Assembly: GCF_014692495.1 (NCBI RefSeq)
Contig: NZ_JACOIJ010000003.1
Location: forward strand, 62,001-126,000
Origin: Sphingobacterium litopenaei
GTDB taxonomy: Bacteria > Bacteroidota > Bacteroidia > Sphingobacteriales > Sphingobacteriaceae
Length of the DNA stretch: 64,000 bases
Direction: 5' to 3'
Below the pieces are notes generated by a model. The model worked only from the letters and a program-made list of their open reading frames with translations, made no database searches and was not told where the DNA came from. Of this stretch, positions 17,525 through 26,982 are shown piece by piece (the stretch's first letter is position 1; every line of letters begins with the position of its first letter). Both the position numbers and the translations under genes were made by a program.

Positions 17525-18481
17525 ATGAATAATCCAATCATACAACTGAAGGATTTAAGTAAATGTTATGGCACAAAAAAGGCTGTTGATAAATTAAATC
17601 TTCATATAGCTTCAGGAGAAATATTTGGTCTATTGGGTCCAAATGGGGCTGGAAAAACAACCAGTATTCTTATGATGTTGGGTTTGACGGAACCCACGGA
17701 AGGGACAGCAACTGTTTGTGGATATGACGCAACTAGAAATCCTTTAGAAGTCAAAAAACTTGTCGGGTATTTGCCCGATAATGTAGGCTTCTATCCAGAC
17801 ATGACAGCGCTAGAAAATCTATGTTTTATCGCGCAGATAAATGGTATTGAAGAACAAGAAGCTAAAAAATCGGCTATAGAATTATTACAGACTGTAGGTT
17901 TAACTCATGCTACCAACAACAAAACAAACACTTTCTCTCGAGGAATGAAACAACGTCTTGGCTTAGCTGAAGTACTAATTAAAAAACCACAGGTTGTAAT
18001 TCTGGATGAGCCCACCCTTGGAATTGACCCAAGTGGAGTTAATGAGTTTTTAGAACTCATTCAAAAATTGAGTAGAGAGCAAAATTTGACGGTGTTGATG
18101 TCATCACATCATTTACATCAAGTACAACGGGTGTGTGATCGTGTAGGAATTTTTGTGGACGGTAAGATGATTGTTGAAGGGCCTATTGAAACACTAGCTC
18201 ACCAACTCCAATTGAACGAAGGATTTAAAACAATCATTCAGCTTGATAACAATAAATTATCATCATCAGATATTACAGCAGTATTATCTGAAATAAGTGG
18301 CTATAAATCTTGTGAATTGCAAAATGACATATTAAGTATCTATTCCGATCTTGATATCACGGCCGATGCTGTAAAACTATTGGTGCATAAAAATGCCAAT
18401 ATTATATCTGTACAACGAAATGGCTATTCGCTTGATGATATATATGCCAAATATTTTGAAAATCAAACAGTAAAGATGTAA
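17525..18481 (+). CDS. ABC transporter ATP-binding protein
   Basis: Cytoplasmic ATPase of 318 residues that powers the permease encoded next. All ABC motifs are present: Walker A GPNGAGKTT (38-46), Q-loop region, a signature in the variant form FSRGMKQRL, Walker B VVILDEP, and an H-loop HH in SSHHLHQ. A C-terminal extension after about residue 230 is typical of CcmA/NodI/ABC-2-type exporters (DRA/drug-type subfamily). The stop codon is followed one base later by the permease start, so translation is coupled. The preceding NEW3 gene suggests an extracytoplasmic role for the system. Substrate unknown. Confidence 0.92.
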   Translation: MNNPIIQLKDLSKCYGTKKAVDKLNLHIASGEIFGLLGPNGAGKTTSILMMLGLTEPTEGTATVCGYDATRNPLEVKKLVGYLPDNVGFYPDMTALENLCFIAQINGIEEQEAKKSAIELLQTVGLTHATNNKTNTFSRGMKQRLGLAEVLIKKPQVVILDEPTLGIDPSGVNEFLELIQKLSREQNLTVLMSSHHLHQVQRVCDRVGIFVDGKMIVEGPIETLAHQLQLNEGFKTIIQLDNNKLSSSDITAVLSEISGYKSCELQNDILSIYSDLDITADAVKLLVHKNANIISVQRNGYSLDDIYAKYFENQTVKM

Positions 18482-18482
18482 A

Positions 18483-19499
18483 ATGGAAAAAAAAATAAGC
18501 ATCTTCAAAAGTAATAATACGACAAATAAAGAGAGTAACTCGAGCTTTATCCCTATTGCGATGAAAGTGTTGATCAAAAAAGAAATTACATCGCACATAC
18601 GAAGCTGGCGCTTTATCATCTTGCTTGCTTTAATCGTATTGACTTTTGGAGCTTCTCTATTTGTGTCTTTTTCGGGGCTAAAAGACACAATTAATAATGC
18701 ACAGGATCCTGATAGTACATTTGTCTATTTAAAATTACTTACCACCAGTGACAATTCAATTCCTCCTTTTCATGTATTTTTGAATTTCTTAGCACCTTTA
18801 TTGGGGATAGCTTTAGGTTTCGATGCGATTAATTCAGAGCACAATGGAGGAACTTTAACTCGGCTTGTCGCACAGCCTATTTATCGGGACAATCTATTAC
18901 TTGCAAAATTCTTTGCACCGCTAATCATAGTAAGCGTGTTATTTACTTCCTTAGTTATGCTTATGATTGGAGCTGGCATAATGTCCACAGGCATTCACAT
19001 TGAATTTCAAGAGGTCGTAAGGATTATTGGATTCATTGCTGTTAGTATTATCTATGTAGCTTTCTGGTTAAGCTTAGCCATATTACTATCGATAATATTT
19101 CGTCAAGGAGCAACATCAGCTATGACAGCAATTGGTATATGGCTTTTCTTTACCATTTTCTTTCCAATAGTCATTAATTTTATAGTTAGACCATTTATTC
19201 CCAATCCGAATTATATTTCAGAACAGGAATACTTAGCTTGGCATGAACTGATACTAAATTTGATGCGATTATCGCCTAGCCAATTATATACGGATGCGAC
19301 TACAAGCATTTTAATGCCGTCAGTACGCAGTCTTGGACCTGTTTCTATGGAACAAATGGTCGCAGCAATTCCTTCTCCGCTATCATTCAAAGATAGCTTG
19401 ATGATTGTATGGCCACAGCTTACAGGAATCACCGCTGCAATGATGGTATGTTTCGCACTGTCCTATTTCGTTTTCATGCGTCGAGAGATAAGATGCTAA
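18483..19499 (+). CDS. ABC-2 type transporter permease
   Basis: Inner-membrane permease of 338 residues with about six hydrophobic helices: near residues 40-62, 95-117, 138-165, 180-205, 215-240 and 310-330. It has the usual cytoplasmic N-terminal region (KKEITSHIRSWR) and a large exposed segment between helices 5 and 6. It resembles NosY-type permeases. The preceding ATPase ends one base before its ATG; a later in-frame ATG (residue 27) could also be used but would leave a gap. It completes the NEW3-ATPase-permease operon, which ends with the hairpin at 19522. Confidence 0.88.
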   Translation: MEKKISIFKSNNTTNKESNSSFIPIAMKVLIKKEITSHIRSWRFIILLALIVLTFGASLFVSFSGLKDTINNAQDPDSTFVYLKLLTTSDNSIPPFHVFLNFLAPLLGIALGFDAINSEHNGGTLTRLVAQPIYRDNLLLAKFFAPLIIVSVLFTSLVMLMIGAGIMSTGIHIEFQEVVRIIGFIAVSIIYVAFWLSLAILLSIIFRQGATSAMTAIGIWLFFTIFFPIVINFIVRPFIPNPNYISEQEYLAWHELILNLMRLSPSQLYTDATTSILMPSVRSLGPVSMEQMVAAIPSPLSFKDSLMIVWPQLTGITAAMMVCFALSYFVFMRREIRC

Positions 19500-19521
19500 T
19501 TTCTGACATGTATAAAATAAG

Positions 19522-19550
19522 AAAACGCTACCTAATCAGGTAGCGTTTAT
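19522..19550. terminator. Intrinsic terminator after the ABC operon
   Basis: Perfect 11-bp stem AAACGCTACCT / AGGTAGCGTTT with a 4-base loop, between the convergent permease and GH92 genes; it can serve both strands. Confidence 0.85.
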
Positions 19551-19574
19551 TGTTTGTGTTATAGAATATGCTAT

Positions 19575-21872
19575 TTAATTTTTTGAAGTACTAATTGAAT
19601 ATGGAAAATCAGCGGCAGAAGTTCCTCTCGATTTATTAGGAACCTTATCCATAGTAAAATTTAATTTTGCACCTTTTATTAATTCACTGTGTTTTAAATA
19701 ATTTTTGCTGTAATTCTTTCCATTCAATTGAAGGGATTTAATATATCTATTTTCTGAATCATTATTAACAGATTGAATTTGAATAGTATTACCATTTTCC
19801 AAATGAAGAATTACTTTATCAAATAATGGCGAGCCTATTACATATTCATCAACAGCAGGAGTCACAGGATAAAATCCAAGAGCAGAAAATACATACCACG
19901 CCGAAGTTTGTCCATTATCCTCATCACCACAATAGCCATCAGGATTTGGCGAATACATCTTGTCCATAGTTTCGCGTACCCAATATTGTGATTTCCATGG
20001 TGCTCCAGCATAATTATACAAATAAGTCATGTGTTGAATAGGCTGGTTTCCATGCGCGTATTGTCCCATATTGACAATTTGCATTTCTCTAATCTCATGA
20101 ATGGGAAATCCATAATAGCTATCATCAAAAATAGGCGGAAGAATAAACACAGAATCCAGTTTATTTTCGAATGCTTTATTGCCCCCTAATAATTTAGATA
20201 AGCCTGCGAAATCTTGAAAAACAGACCAGCTGTAATGCCAACTATTACCTTCTGTAAAAGCATCGCCCCATTTGAATGGATTAAAAGGAGACTGAAAAGT
20301 CCCATTCTGCAATTTACCACGCATCAATCCATTTTGAGCATCAAATAGCTTTTGATAGTTGTAGGCTCTATTTTTATAAAATTCTATATCCTCCTTACCT
20401 TTTCCTATCGACTTTGCTAACTGATAAATAGCAAAATCATCATAAGCATATTCCAAACTACGTGCTACATTTTCATGTATATTCACATCATATGGTACAT
20501 ATCCTAGTTCATTGTAATAATTTGCTCCTGCTCTACCAACAGCTCTTAATGGACCTGCATTTTTGGAACCTTTTACGACGGCTTCATAAAGCGTTTCAAT
20601 ATCTTTTGAACGCACGCCTTTAATCCAAGCATCAGCAACTACCGAAGCTGAATTGTTACCGACCATAATGTCACGATAGCCAGGACTTGCCCATTCAGGC
20701 AACCAACCACCTTCGCGATACGCATTGGCCAATCCTTCCTGCATCTTAAGATTCATCTCAGGATACATCAAATTCAGAAATGGAAATAAACATCTGAAAG
20801 TATCCCAAAACCCCGTGTCAGTAAACATATAGCCTGGAAGAACTTTTCCATTATAAGGTGAATAATGTACAACTTGATTATTTGCATCATATTCATAGAA
20901 CATGCGAGGGAACAACAACGAGCGATATAAGCAAGAATAGAAAGTACGAATTTGATCTATTGTTCCTCCTTCCACCTCAATTTTGCCTAATTCCTTATTC
21001 CAAATATCTTCACCTTTTTGTTTTACCTGATCAAAAGTCAAATTATTCAATTCGCGAAGATTCAAACTTGCCTGATTATGAGAAATAAATGAAGAAGCAA
21101 CTTTTAGCAATACTGGATCATTCTTACCGGAAGTTTTAAATTCTAAAATAGCACCGACATGATCTGCTTTTACCATAAAGCGACCATCCTGTAAAACTGA
21201 ATCAGAGAAAGTAGAAACATTCTGAAATGGCTTATTAAATTCCAGCACAAAGTAGTTTTTGAAATTTTCAGGTACACCGCCACTGTTTTTAGTCGTATAG
21301 CCAATAATTTTATTCTCCTTTGGAATTATTTCTACATAAGAACCTTTATCAAAAGCATCAATTAACACATATGCTTTATCTGTTTTTGGGAAAGAAAATC
21401 TAAAATAAGCGGCTCTTTCGGTTGGCGTGACTTCTACATTGGTATCATAATCTGCTAAATAAACCGAATAATAATGAGGTTTTGCAACTTCAGCTTTATG
21501 TGAAAAGTAACTTGCTCGTTTGTCTTGATCAAAAGTTTTATTATCAACCATTGCCATGATGCTGAATTGACCGTAATCATTCATCCAAGGGGAAGGTTGA
21601 TGGGTTTGTTTTATTCCTCTAATCTTCTCTGCCGTGTAAGAATACATCCAACCATCTCCCATTTTTCCAGTCTGCGGACTCCAAAAGTTCATCCCCCAAG
21701 GCACGGCCACTGCGGGATAAGTATTTCCGCTAGAAAGAAAATAAGTCGATTGTGTACCTACTAATGTACTGACGTAATCAACAGGTTTTCCTACATTCTG
21801 AATGCGCTGGGCAAACGAAGCGGAAACAAAAGAAACAAATGTTATTAACGTGAAAATAAACTTTGGTTTCAT
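19575..21872 (-). CDS. GH92 family alpha-mannosidase
   Basis: Secreted exo-acting alpha-mannosidase of 765 residues; family members cleave alpha-1,2- (also 1,3-, 1,4- or 1,6-) mannose of N-glycans and yeast mannan, using Ca2+. Start at 21872 gives a clean signal peptide (MKPKFIF...ASFAQ). The N-terminal beta-sandwich begins at VDYVSTLVGTQSTY; the helical barrel has GNNSASVVADAWIKG and the C-terminal motif GDEDNGQTSAWYVFSALGFYPV with the catalytic Glu. The frame extends 12 codons upstream (21908) with no added meaning. It is single, driven by its own promoter (21925-21955), and may cooperate with the GH130 enzyme at 11.5 kb in mannose-glycan use. Confidence 0.95.
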   Translation of the reverse strand: MKPKFIFTLITFVSFVSASFAQRIQNVGKPVDYVSTLVGTQSTYFLSSGNTYPAVAVPWGMNFWSPQTGKMGDGWMYSYTAEKIRGIKQTHQPSPWMNDYGQFSIMAMVDNKTFDQDKRASYFSHKAEVAKPHYYSVYLADYDTNVEVTPTERAAYFRFSFPKTDKAYVLIDAFDKGSYVEIIPKENKIIGYTTKNSGGVPENFKNYFVLEFNKPFQNVSTFSDSVLQDGRFMVKADHVGAILEFKTSGKNDPVLLKVASSFISHNQASLNLRELNNLTFDQVKQKGEDIWNKELGKIEVEGGTIDQIRTFYSCLYRSLLFPRMFYEYDANNQVVHYSPYNGKVLPGYMFTDTGFWDTFRCLFPFLNLMYPEMNLKMQEGLANAYREGGWLPEWASPGYRDIMVGNNSASVVADAWIKGVRSKDIETLYEAVVKGSKNAGPLRAVGRAGANYYNELGYVPYDVNIHENVARSLEYAYDDFAIYQLAKSIGKGKEDIEFYKNRAYNYQKLFDAQNGLMRGKLQNGTFQSPFNPFKWGDAFTEGNSWHYSWSVFQDFAGLSKLLGGNKAFENKLDSVFILPPIFDDSYYGFPIHEIREMQIVNMGQYAHGNQPIQHMTYLYNYAGAPWKSQYWVRETMDKMYSPNPDGYCGDEDNGQTSAWYVFSALGFYPVTPAVDEYVIGSPLFDKVILHLENGNTIQIQSVNNDSENRYIKSLQLNGKNYSKNYLKHSELIKGAKLNFTMDKVPNKSRGTSAADFPYSISTSKN

Positions 21873-21924
21873 CTTGGTTATAATTTTTGTTGAATTTAAA
21901 GATGACAATAAATTACGATATAAC

Positions 21925-21955
21925 CAAAGCTAAATTATTTTAGCACACTAAAAAA
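21925..21955 (-). promoter_or_regulatory. Promoter of the GH92 gene
   Basis: Minus strand: TTTT (21955-21952), 19 bases, TAGCTTTG (21932-21925). Full -7 match and one mismatch at -33. The -33 element lies inside the end of the upstream oxidoreductase gene. Predicted leader about 46 bases. Confidence 0.65.
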
Positions 21956-22919
21956 CCAACACTAATTTTCCTAAGAAAGCTCCACTTTCCATTAAAGAAT
22001 GTGCCTTGGAGGCTTCATAATAGTTGAATTTTTTGAAAATAGGAATATGAAATTTATTATCCTCAAACAATGGTAAAACTTTCTTTACAATCTCTTGCAT
22101 TAAAGATTGTTTGAACGAAGCTGATCTATTTCTCAATGTACTTCCCGAAAGTGAAATGCGCTTTTGCATTAATTTGAAGAGATTCAATTCCACCTTTGCT
22201 CCTTTCATTGCATTGATGTAAATAAGCCTTCCTTCCTCTCTCAACACATTTATATTTTTATTGAAGTATTCTCCTCCAATATAATCCAGGATTACATCGA
22301 CCTTTGAAGAAGATAATACCTCTTCAAAATCTTCATTCTTATAATTAATGACTTTATCCGCTCCTAAACTTAATACAAAATTCTCTTTTTCTTCAGAACT
22401 AACCGTTGTCACGACTTTAGCTCCAAACAATTTGGCTAATTGAATAACCGTTGAACCAATTCCTCCAGCCCCTCCATGAATCAATACAGTTTCGTCCTTT
22501 TGGAGATTGCCTCGCTGAAATAAATTATGCCAAACTGTATACAATGTTTCTGGCAATGCAGCAGCATTTTCAAAACTTAACTGAACTGGAATTTGTATAG
22601 CAGCACCGTAATGAACTTTGACATATTCCGCATAACCAGCACCAGGAACTAAAGCCATTACACGATTTCCCACTTGGAATCCTTCTACATCTGCTCCAAT
22701 ATTCTCTATAACACCTGAGACTTCCAAGCCAGGAATATCTTGCACTACCCCTTCAGGTGCAGGATACTTACCTTGTCTTTGAAAAATATCTGGTCTATTA
22801 ATTCCTGCAGCTTTTACCTTTATTAATATTTCATCGGCATCTATTTTTGGAATAGGTCTTTCCTGTACTTCTAAAACTTCCGGTCCTCCAAATTCTGTAA
22901 TCACTACGGTTTTCATCAT
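21948..22919 (-). CDS. Medium-chain quinone oxidoreductase (PIG3/QOR type)
   Basis: Cytosolic NADPH-dependent reductase of 323 residues in the zinc-free medium-chain dehydrogenase family, probably reducing quinones or enones. It has an N-terminal GroES-like domain (GINRPDIFQRQGKYP, GLEVSGVI) and a Rossmann domain with the nucleotide motif IHGGAGGIGSTVIQLAKLFGA; a conserved region after it (LGADKVINYK) sets the cofactor side. No structural Zn cysteines. It begins 3 bases after the stop of the barrel gene, so the two may be co-transcribed although no functional link is obvious. The start can be either of two tandem ATG codons. Confidence 0.92.
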   Translation of the reverse strand: MMKTVVITEFGGPEVLEVQERPIPKIDADEILIKVKAAGINRPDIFQRQGKYPAPEGVVQDIPGLEVSGVIENIGADVEGFQVGNRVMALVPGAGYAEYVKVHYGAAIQIPVQLSFENAAALPETLYTVWHNLFQRGNLQKDETVLIHGGAGGIGSTVIQLAKLFGAKVVTTVSSEEKENFVLSLGADKVINYKNEDFEEVLSSSKVDVILDYIGGEYFNKNINVLREEGRLIYINAMKGAKVELNLFKLMQKRISLSGSTLRNRSASFKQSLMQEIVKKVLPLFEDNKFHIPIFKKFNYYEASKAHSLMESGAFLGKLVLVF

Positions 22920-22922
22920 CTT

Positions 22923-25637
22923 CTATTTCTGCATTCTAATATTTAGGGATAACATAAAATATCTTCCCAATCGATTTTTTCTTTCTTCAAACACATCATT
23001 TCCAATGTATTCGGAATACATACCCATTTGCGTATTTTGATCAAATAAATCATACGCTTGCAACCGCAATAGCGCAGTGCGATTATGTAAAAACGTATAT
23101 TCTAGAAAGGCATTCATCAAGGTTTGGTTTACATTCATAAACTTATTAATGTAACCATCATTATATCGTTGGGACATTTCAAATCCCATAGAAAAATTAT
23201 CGTTCAAATAGCCTTTAGCCCCTAAACCCATAAATAAAGTTTCTACGTTAATTTTTGTGCGAAACGGAATATCATAACTCGCTTTATTACGAGAATAATT
23301 CGCATTAAACATGCTTTCTAAATAATTCCCTAACGAATATTTTAGTTGTAGAGTTTGCGCTAAAATAAATTGCTTTGTGGTACGTTCTCTATCTTCAATG
23401 TAGGACAAATTATTGTAATAATCCAATCCACCAGTCATTTCAAGCATCCAATCATCATTTTCGAAAGGCGTATTGAAAACATAATTCCATCTCCAATCAT
23501 AATAGCCTTTTGCATTTCGGAAAGTCGTTTGTTGAATCGTACTATTTTCTACTGGTTTTTTGTCTGTTACGATCTTATCCTTTACATAATTATAGGCAAA
23601 ATTAGTCTCTATATATTGCACGCGTGAAGGTATAAAAGCCCTCATTGTAGTGACGAAACCGTGTGAGAATTCAGACTTTAATTCGGGATTACCGAGTATA
23701 ATATTTCTGGAATTCGTATTATTAAATACAGGAACAATTTGGAAGAAACTTGGCTGATTATTCCTTCCTCTATAACTGATTTGAAAATCAACGTTATTAG
23801 ATAACTTATAACTAAAGTTTGTCGTAGGTACTAAGTTGATATTGTCATAGTTATACTCCAGCGTATCATTCAAAACTTTACCATTCATAAAGATGGGCTG
23901 AACGGCAAATCCTACATTAAACTTTAGTTTTTTATTCGGTGTAAATTGATAGATGATACCGACTTTATTACTATTAAATTTATAACCATAATCTACTGTC
24001 AACGAATCTACGGTATTGGATGCACGAGCATCTAACCAATTGTATACATAACGTCTAGCATCAATATTGCTATGATCATATTCATATTTAAATTCAAAAA
24101 CACTATGGTTCAAAAATGGTTCTACAAAAGATAAAGAGAGGTTTGCAGAGCCATTTTTATTTCTTTGATCGATGAATTGATTATTTAGTTCATCCGAATA
24201 ATCTATTACATTTTTGCTATAAACGGAATACTCTTCATTTACGAATTGATTATTCTTTAATGTATGTGACCTTGCATTAAATTTTCCCACCAACTTCCGA
24301 TCTTTCTTATTGAAATATTTAGAATAAAGGATATCGATATCTGCAATAGGAATTTTATGAATAGCAGAATCTCTATTTGTACCTTTATTTATTTCTTGGT
24401 AATTACTAACATTGGATACCTTATTATTAAAGATTGATTTTAAATTATAAGTCAGATTCCCTTCTACCTTCAGAATATCCTTGTTATCCAATTTTCCATC
24501 CAGAAACAATCTTAATTTATGATTATCGTCCTCTTGTTCTTCATCATAATCTTCATCTTTGGTAATGGTATTGCCAATATAAGTAGACTTCATCCGGGAA
24601 TATCCACTAATCGACGTATTCTTTTTGACATAGTTATATGAGGAATTCAGACGAGATTGCTTCCCAACTTTTTTGGCTATATTAATTCCAACCGATGAAG
24701 TAGTATTAATACCATCAATAGGATCTATAAATTCATCAATATCCAATGTGGTTTGGCTCCTTTTTCCTCCCGAAATATCACCATAGGAAAACAAATTTGT
24801 ATTAGTATTATTGAAGGAACCTAATATGGATAATTCATTTCCATCGTTAAACCTGTTAATACCAAAACTCCCCAAATATCGGCCATTAGTTCCCGAACCG
24901 ATAGTCAATTGACCAAAATGTAAAATCTTCTTATCTTCCTTCAAGTTGATGTTCAATAACTTTTCTTTCTCTTGGTAATCAGCAATACCTGTTTCGGTAT
25001 TTTCACTTTTATTATTCAGTTCAATGAGTTGAATATTATTGATATAATCCACAGGAAGATTTTTCGTCGCTGTAATAATGTCACCTCCAAAAAATTCATT
25101 GTTGTTTACTTTTACTTTCTTGATATGATATCCGTTAAAATAAACTGAACCATCACGCGTTATCTGAAAGCCAGGTATTTTTTTCAAACCATCTTCTAGC
25201 AAAGTTTGTTTTCGGAAGGAAAAAGCGCCCAAATTATACTGTATAGTATCTCCATTTATGACCATCGGAATCACTCGAGTCACTGAAACGTCCTGAATAG
25301 CATAAGTACCACGGCGGAGAACAACTTCTGGTAATAGCACATAATCATCTCCATTTTCTTTGACATAATTATTAGATTCAACCAAATAACCTAACATATT
25401 ATAGGTAATCTGAAATTGTCGAGCTTCCACATTTTTAAAATAATAAATTCCTAAGGAATTGGTAATACTGATAGAAGTATCATGATCAGTATGTAGGCGA
25501 ACAATAACATCTTTAATGGGATTTCCGATTGTGTCTTTGACCACGCCGCTTAGTTGAGTCTGTGCATATGAAGAATGTGCTGTTATGAAGATAACAAACC
25601 ACACAAAAACGATTATGTTTCGCTTAAAATAAGACAC
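22923..25637 (-). CDS. TonB-receptor-like outer-membrane beta-barrel protein with regulatory domain
   Basis: A 904-residue exported protein. After a signal peptide (SSYAQ, about residue 26) comes a carboxypeptidase-regulatory-like domain (about 27-105, TQLSGVVKDTIGNPIKDVIV), a plug-like region (ILEDGLKKIPGFQ, GYHIKKVKVNNNEFFGGD) and a long barrel with many Tyr/Asn-rich strands, ending in FMLSLNIRMQK. It belongs to the barrel group without a classical TonB box. Its ligand is unknown. It lies between ferritin (upstream, with a terminator between) and the QOR-type oxidoreductase 3 bases after its stop. Confidence 0.85.
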   Translation of the reverse strand: MSYFKRNIIVFVWFVIFITAHSSYAQTQLSGVVKDTIGNPIKDVIVRLHTDHDTSISITNSLGIYYFKNVEARQFQITYNMLGYLVESNNYVKENGDDYVLLPEVVLRRGTYAIQDVSVTRVIPMVINGDTIQYNLGAFSFRKQTLLEDGLKKIPGFQITRDGSVYFNGYHIKKVKVNNNEFFGGDIITATKNLPVDYINNIQLIELNNKSENTETGIADYQEKEKLLNINLKEDKKILHFGQLTIGSGTNGRYLGSFGINRFNDGNELSILGSFNNTNTNLFSYGDISGGKRSQTTLDIDEFIDPIDGINTTSSVGINIAKKVGKQSRLNSSYNYVKKNTSISGYSRMKSTYIGNTITKDEDYDEEQEDDNHKLRLFLDGKLDNKDILKVEGNLTYNLKSIFNNKVSNVSNYQEINKGTNRDSAIHKIPIADIDILYSKYFNKKDRKLVGKFNARSHTLKNNQFVNEEYSVYSKNVIDYSDELNNQFIDQRNKNGSANLSLSFVEPFLNHSVFEFKYEYDHSNIDARRYVYNWLDARASNTVDSLTVDYGYKFNSNKVGIIYQFTPNKKLKFNVGFAVQPIFMNGKVLNDTLEYNYDNINLVPTTNFSYKLSNNVDFQISYRGRNNQPSFFQIVPVFNNTNSRNIILGNPELKSEFSHGFVTTMRAFIPSRVQYIETNFAYNYVKDKIVTDKKPVENSTIQQTTFRNAKGYYDWRWNYVFNTPFENDDWMLEMTGGLDYYNNLSYIEDRERTTKQFILAQTLQLKYSLGNYLESMFNANYSRNKASYDIPFRTKINVETLFMGLGAKGYLNDNFSMGFEMSQRYNDGYINKFMNVNQTLMNAFLEYTFLHNRTALLRLQAYDLFDQNTQMGMYSEYIGNDVFEERKNRLGRYFMLSLNIRMQK

Positions 25638-25745
25638 AGTGTAAACCTGAAATACCGTTTCTCAATATAGTAAATAAAATACATTCAAAGAATGTTTACG
25701 GCTACTTTTATATAAAACGATAAATTTAATTTTATAGTATAAACA

Positions 25746-25780
25746 AAAAGGAAGATATTGCAATTCAATATCTTCCTTTT
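25746..25780 (-). terminator. Intrinsic terminator of the ferritin gene
   Basis: Perfect 15-bp stem AAAAGGAAGATATTG / CAATATCTTCCTTTT with a 5-base loop and A/T flanks. Confidence 0.85.
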
Positions 25781-25815
25781 GATTTTTATTTGTTTGTCTG
25801 AACTTTTGTTTCTAA

Positions 25816-26343
25816 TTATTCACCGTCAAAACAAACTTTTACCAAATGTCTATCAATTTCCCAACGACCTGTTCCTTCTTCACCGATTACATCGAATAAT
25901 TCAAGAATTCTACGTGCTACATATTCTTCTTCAACTTGCTCTTCTAAGAACCAGCCTAAAAAGTTAAAAGTCACGTAATCTTTCACTTGTTGACATTTTG
26001 CAGCAATATTATTGAATTGCTCAGTAACGAACATTTCTTGTTCCAATGTTTGTTCAAATACACCACGGAAAGACTCGAAATCTTGAGGAATATTTGTCAC
26101 TTCTGGTGAAATCGGTTTACCACCACGGCTGCTAATATAATTGAAGATTTTAAGCATGTGCTCACGCTCTTCGTTCGATTGTTTAGCAAAAAATTTGGAA
26201 GCGTTGTCTAAGCCCTGATCATCACACCACGCAGACATTGCTAAATATAATGCTGATGAATGAGCTTCTACTTTAATTTGTGCGTTTAATATATTTTCGA
26301 TCTCTTCTGACAAAGATGATTTTAATTTCAATAAATCTTTCAT
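25816..26343 (-). CDS. Non-haem ferritin
   Basis: A 175-residue four-helix ferritin that oxidises Fe2+ and stores it as a mineral core in the cytoplasm. Ferroxidase-centre residues are visible in KVEAHSSALYLAMSAW (Glu near 25), SNEEREHMLK (Glu/His near 59-62) and VEEEYVARRIL. It lacks an N-terminal signal. Upstream, a -7 element TATCTTTG (26424-26417 on the minus strand) lies 74 bases before the ATG, but I find no good -33 partner. A palindrome (26461-26495) sits further up and could bind a regulator or act as terminator for the next gene. Single gene. Confidence 0.95.
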   Translation of the reverse strand: MKDLLKLKSSLSEEIENILNAQIKVEAHSSALYLAMSAWCDDQGLDNASKFFAKQSNEEREHMLKIFNYISSRGGKPISPEVTNIPQDFESFRGVFEQTLEQEMFVTEQFNNIAAKCQQVKDYVTFNFLGWFLEEQVEEEYVARRILELFDVIGEEGTGRWEIDRHLVKVCFDGE

Positions 26344-26460
26344 ATGTATAAAGTTTAATTGTTACAATTACCGTTAATAATTAATAAGCAATAGTTATAC
26401 CACTTACTAACTAGAACAAAGATAAGTGCAAGAAAGATGAATTGGATAAAAAAAGTGTAA

Positions 26461-26495
26461 TACAAATTAAGTCTAAATTAGACTTGGAATTTGTA
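26461..26495 (-). other. Long near-perfect palindrome between ferritin and its upstream gene
   Basis: TACAAATT (26461-26468) pairs with AATTTGTA (26488-26495), and inside it AAGTCTAA / TTAGACTT flank a single A; only GG at 26486-26487 is unpaired. On the minus strand a T-run (ACTTTTTTTAT) follows after five bases, so it may be the terminator of the 120-residue gene; an operator for iron control is an alternative. Confidence 0.55.
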
Positions 26496-26522
26496 AGTTA
26501 TTTAGAATCAGTACAATTAAAA

Positions 26523-26885
26523 TTAAAAGGCAAAAACCGCTCCGCGACGTAAAAAGCTCTTCATTTGGCCATTAAACTCGATCATAAATTTAGCGCCATC
26601 TAAAATCTCGCGAAGATTGAGAATATCTTCTACGGAAAGAAGAAAACAACGTTCAGTACGGAAAGGCATTACAATTTCAAAATCCGAACTTCTGGAAGAA
26701 TCACACAGCATATTTTCGATGTCAATGCTATCAATACGCTTTTTGAATAAAAGGAAGTCACTAACACTAAAAGATGTCGTTGTATCCTGGAATTCCAACC
26801 AATAGCAATTTTTTCTGCTACATTGGTAAACCGCTCCTACTTCTGTTTTGAATACCTCTTCTACGTTAGCTAATGGACAAATCAT
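26523..26885 (-). CDS. Small Cys-containing Bacteroidota protein (DUF6686-like)
   Basis: A 120-residue cytoplasmic protein that I only tentatively assign. It starts MICPLANVEEVF and has a Cys pair, Cys22 and Cys27, in YQCSRKNCYWLEFQ, another at Cys61 and one in TERCFLLS. The pattern resembles small Bacteroidota proteins that carry a paired-Cys stretch and often lie near iron or copper genes. It is divergent to the copper-type locus at 27.0 kb and sits upstream of ferritin on the same strand. Its promoter is nearly consensus (26918-26949). No catalytic motif. Confidence 0.7.
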   Translation of the reverse strand: MICPLANVEEVFKTEVGAVYQCSRKNCYWLEFQDTTTSFSVSDFLLFKKRIDSIDIENMLCDSSRSSDFEIVMPFRTERCFLLSVEDILNLREILDGAKFMIEFNGQMKSFLRRGAVFAF

Positions 26886-26917
26886 GTTTAATACTACCTC
26901 TGTTCAAGTTGACAGGA

Positions 26918-26949
26918 CAAATATATACGTTATTAAGAATTAATCCAAA
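26918..26949 (-). promoter_or_regulatory. Promoter of the small Cys-containing gene
   Basis: Minus strand: TTTG (26949-26946), 20 bases, TATATTTG (26925-26918). Both elements match the Bacteroidota consensus; spacing is one base longer than usual. Predicted start near 26911, 26 bases before the ATG. Confidence 0.75.
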
Positions 26950-26982
26950 TAAATTTATCACATAAAAAATTGTAATTAATAA

